Assembly: GCF_014170375.1 (NCBI RefSeq)
Contig: NZ_LZZW01000007.1
Coordinates: 1 to 64,000, forward strand
Length of the DNA stretch: 64,000 bases
From: Variovorax sp. UMC13
GTDB taxonomy: Bacteria; Pseudomonadota; Gammaproteobacteria; Burkholderiales; Burkholderiaceae_C
Reading direction: 5' to 3'
Shown here: one piece after another, positions 62,573-64,000 of the stretch
Layout of the letters: every line of letters begins with the position of its first letter
Position numbering within the stretch: position 1 is the stretch's first letter
The notes under the pieces: generated by a model
Told to the model about the DNA's origin: nothing
Databases searched by the model: none
Seen by the model: only the letters and a program-made list of their open reading frames with translations
Made by a program: the position numbers and the translations under genes

Positions 62573-64000
62573 ATGAATCAACGGGATACGGGCGGGAACG
62601 CGCGCGCAAAGTGCGTGATGGTGCTCGGCACCACCAGCGGCGCAGGCAAGAGCTGGGTCACCACGGCGCTGTGCCGCTGGTATGCGCGCCAGGGCCTCAA
62701 GGTGGCGCCTTTCAAGGCCCAGAACATGAGCAACAACGCCCGGGTCGTGGCCCCCACGCTTGTCGCTGCGCGTACTGCGCTGCCCCCCGAGGGGGCTGAT
62801 TTTCCTTGGGGCGGCCCAGCGGAAAATCGGGGCGGCGAGATCGGCAGCGCCCAGTACTTCCAGGCCCTGGCCGCGAACGCGATGCCCGAGGTCCGCATGA
62901 ATCCCTTGCTGCTCAAGCCCGAGCGCGACACCCACAGCCAGGTGGTGCTGCTGGGGCAGGTGAGCGCCGAACTCACCGGCCTGCCGTGGCGCGGCCGCAG
63001 CGAACGGGTCTGGCCGCAGATCGCGCAATCGCTCGATGCCTTGCGGGCCGAGAACGACGTGGTGGTGATCGAGGGCGCGGGCTCGCCGGCCGAGATCAAC
63101 CTCATGGGCAGCGACATCGTGAACCTGCGCGTGGCCCGCCATGCCCAGGCGCGCTGCCTGCTCGTGACCGACATCGACCGCGGCGGCGCCTTTGCCCACC
63201 TCTACGGCACCTGGGCCCTGATGCCCGAGGCCGACCGGGCCCTGCTCGCGGGCTTCGTGCTCAACCGCTTCCGAGGCGACGCCAGCTTGCTGTCCCCGGC
63301 CCCCGAGACGCTGCAGCAGCTGACCGGCGTGCCCACGGTCGCCACCTTGCCGATGTGGTGGCAGCACGGCCTGCCCGAGGAAGACGGCGTGTTCGACGAC
63401 CGCAGTACCGCGAGCGGCGAGGTGACCTGCACCGTCGCGGTCATCGCCTATCCGCGGCTGAGCAACCTCGACGAATTCCAGCCGCTCAAGAACGTGCCCG
63501 GCGTGCGCCTGCGCTGGGTGCGCAGTCCGTCGCAACTGGCCGATGTCGACTGGATCGTGCTGCCGGGCTCCAAGCACACCAGCGGCGACCTGGCCTGGCT
63601 GCGTGCGCAGGGGCTGGACCGCGCCGTGGCCGCGCATGCCGCGCGCGGCGGCCGCGTGCTGGGCGTCTGCGGCGGCCTGCAGATGCTGGGCGAGGCGCTG
63701 ATCGACCCGCACGGCATCGACGGCAACGCGCCGGGCCTGGGGCTGCTGCCGCTGGTCACGGTGTTCGCGCCCGACAAGACGGTGCGCCAGCGCGAAGCTC
63801 GCTTCGCACCGCTGACCGGTGCCTGGTCGGCGCTCTCGGGCGTAGCCGTGCGCGGCTACGAGATCCACCACGGCCAGACCGAGGCCCATCCCGCGATGGC
63901 CGCGGCCGGCGAGCATGCGCATGCCGCCATGCCCGACGGCCTCGCCTGGCAGAACGAGGCCGGCAACGTGCTGGGCCTGTACCTGCACGGGCTGTTCGAG
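62573..64000 (+). CDS. cobQ: Cobyric acid synthase CobQ (3' end beyond window), with in-frame insertion
   Basis: Amidates carboxylates b, d, e and g of adenosylcobyrinic a,c-diamide. 476 codons are visible and the frame is open at the window end. ATPase domain with P-loop GTTSGAGKS (19-27), VAPFKAQNMSNNARVVA, EGAGSPAEINL and DIDRGGAFAHLYG; glutamine amidotransferase domain with C366 in LGVCGGLQMLGEAL and a late His in GLYLHGLF. Between RVVA and GGEIGSAQ, normally adjacent or separated by a few residues, 26 residues (61-86) are inserted, encoded by a palindromic repeat-like DNA. All catalytic motifs survive. Start ATG 62573 with GACAAT 6 bp upstream. Separated from the rest of the cobalamin genes by 29 kb. 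Confidence 0.93.
   Translation, partial: MNQRDTGGNARAKCVMVLGTTSGAGKSWVTTALCRWYARQGLKVAPFKAQNMSNNARVVAPTLVAARTALPPEGADFPWGGPAENRGGEIGSAQYFQALAANAMPEVRMNPLLLKPERDTHSQVVLLGQVSAELTGLPWRGRSERVWPQIAQSLDALRAENDVVVIEGAGSPAEINLMGSDIVNLRVARHAQARCLLVTDIDRGGAFAHLYGTWALMPEADRALLAGFVLNRFRGDASLLSPAPETLQQLTGVPTVATLPMWWQHGLPEEDGVFDDRSTASGEVTCTVAVIAYPRLSNLDEFQPLKNVPGVRLRWVRSPSQLADVDWIVLPGSKHTSGDLAWLRAQGLDRAVAAHAARGGRVLGVCGGLQMLGEALIDPHGIDGNAPGLGLLPLVTVFAPDKTVRQREARFAPLTGAWSALSGVAVRGYEIHHGQTEAHPAMAAAGEHAHAAMPDGLAWQNEAGNVLGLYLHGLFE
62750..62830. repeat. Palindromic repeat-like insertion inside cobQ
   Basis: About 78 bp with two hairpins: GCCCCC-cga-GGGGGC (62782-62796) and GATTTTCC...GGAAAATC (62798-62805 with 62821-62828). 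It reads CCCCCACGCTTGTCGCTGCG at its left, like dispersed intergenic repeats I recall from Comamonadaceae. It interrupts cobQ in frame. Confidence 0.7.

Noticed and set aside
1..64000. CRISPR arrays, tRNA/rRNA genes, insertion sequences, prophage genes
   Set aside because: I looked for spaced direct repeats, cloverleaf sequences and transposase or integrase motifs and saw none. The tandem repeat at 27398-27523 has no spacers.

Overview
The window is about 64 kb of very GC-rich, tightly packed bacterial chromosome. Family content and signals point to a betaproteobacterium of the Burkholderiales, most like Comamonadaceae (Variovorax or a close relative). Evidence includes zapB-zapA followed by 6S RNA, a BaeSR pair, a LysR/pirin/DoxX/flavodoxin cassette, CTACAAT boxes just before start codons, and palindromic intergenic repeats of a kind I recall from that family. 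I saw no transposase, integrase, tRNA, rRNA or CRISPR array. Species assignment is inference only.

Left part (1-18.7 kb), mostly housekeeping: baeR (5' end cut) and baeS; a lipoprotein carrying a TonB C-terminal domain; a minus-strand run of FAD oxidoreductase, gluQ and trmB; a LysR regulator divergent from a pirin-DoxX-flavodoxin-pirin cassette; trhO; a malate/lactate-type dehydrogenase; dnaE; a cupin/JmjC-like protein; a 53-residue protein; a YebC-family regulator; a TauE/SafE permease; 6S RNA with its terminator; zapA and a zapB-like coiled coil.

Cobalamin locus (18.7-33.9 kb): a cobalamin riboswitch precedes btuB, cbiA(cobB), cobU, btuF, btuC, btuD, a large inverted repeat, cobO, bluB, an ExbB/TolQ-like protein, a DUF2149 (ExbD-like) protein, a CobN-like protein, cbiB and cobC. 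Together these cover uptake (BtuB, BtuFCD), a,c-amidation, adenosylation, aminopropanol attachment, nucleotide-loop activation and lower-ligand synthesis. The CobN-like protein has a signal peptide and a C-terminal membrane anchor and is encoded directly after two small PMF-motor-like proteins. This looks like an exported, proton-motive-force-coupled chelatase or dechelatase module, and it is my main candidate for an undescribed system. cobQ lies 29 kb away at the right edge and carries an in-frame insertion that looks like an intergenic palindromic repeat.

Middle (33.9-38.4 kb): a histidine kinase, a FixJ/NarL-type regulator, an 18-bp perfect palindrome and an exported GlcG/HbpS-family protein form a likely signalling unit; then a small acidic protein, a double-domain universal stress protein and a 554-bp gene-free stretch.

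Adhesin island (38.4-54.0 kb): an exported STN plus TonB-C protein, an ECF sigma factor, a FecR anti-sigma factor, a FecI-type promoter candidate, a 4145-residue filamentous-haemagglutinin-family exoprotein, and a second sigma factor just after it. No TonB receptor and no TpsB transporter are present.

Right part (54.0-64 kb): a LysR regulator divergent from an alpha/beta-hydrolase that has lost its catalytic Ser and His, then a complete RND efflux operon (adaptor, pump, outer-membrane factor), a small convergent gene and the truncated cobQ.
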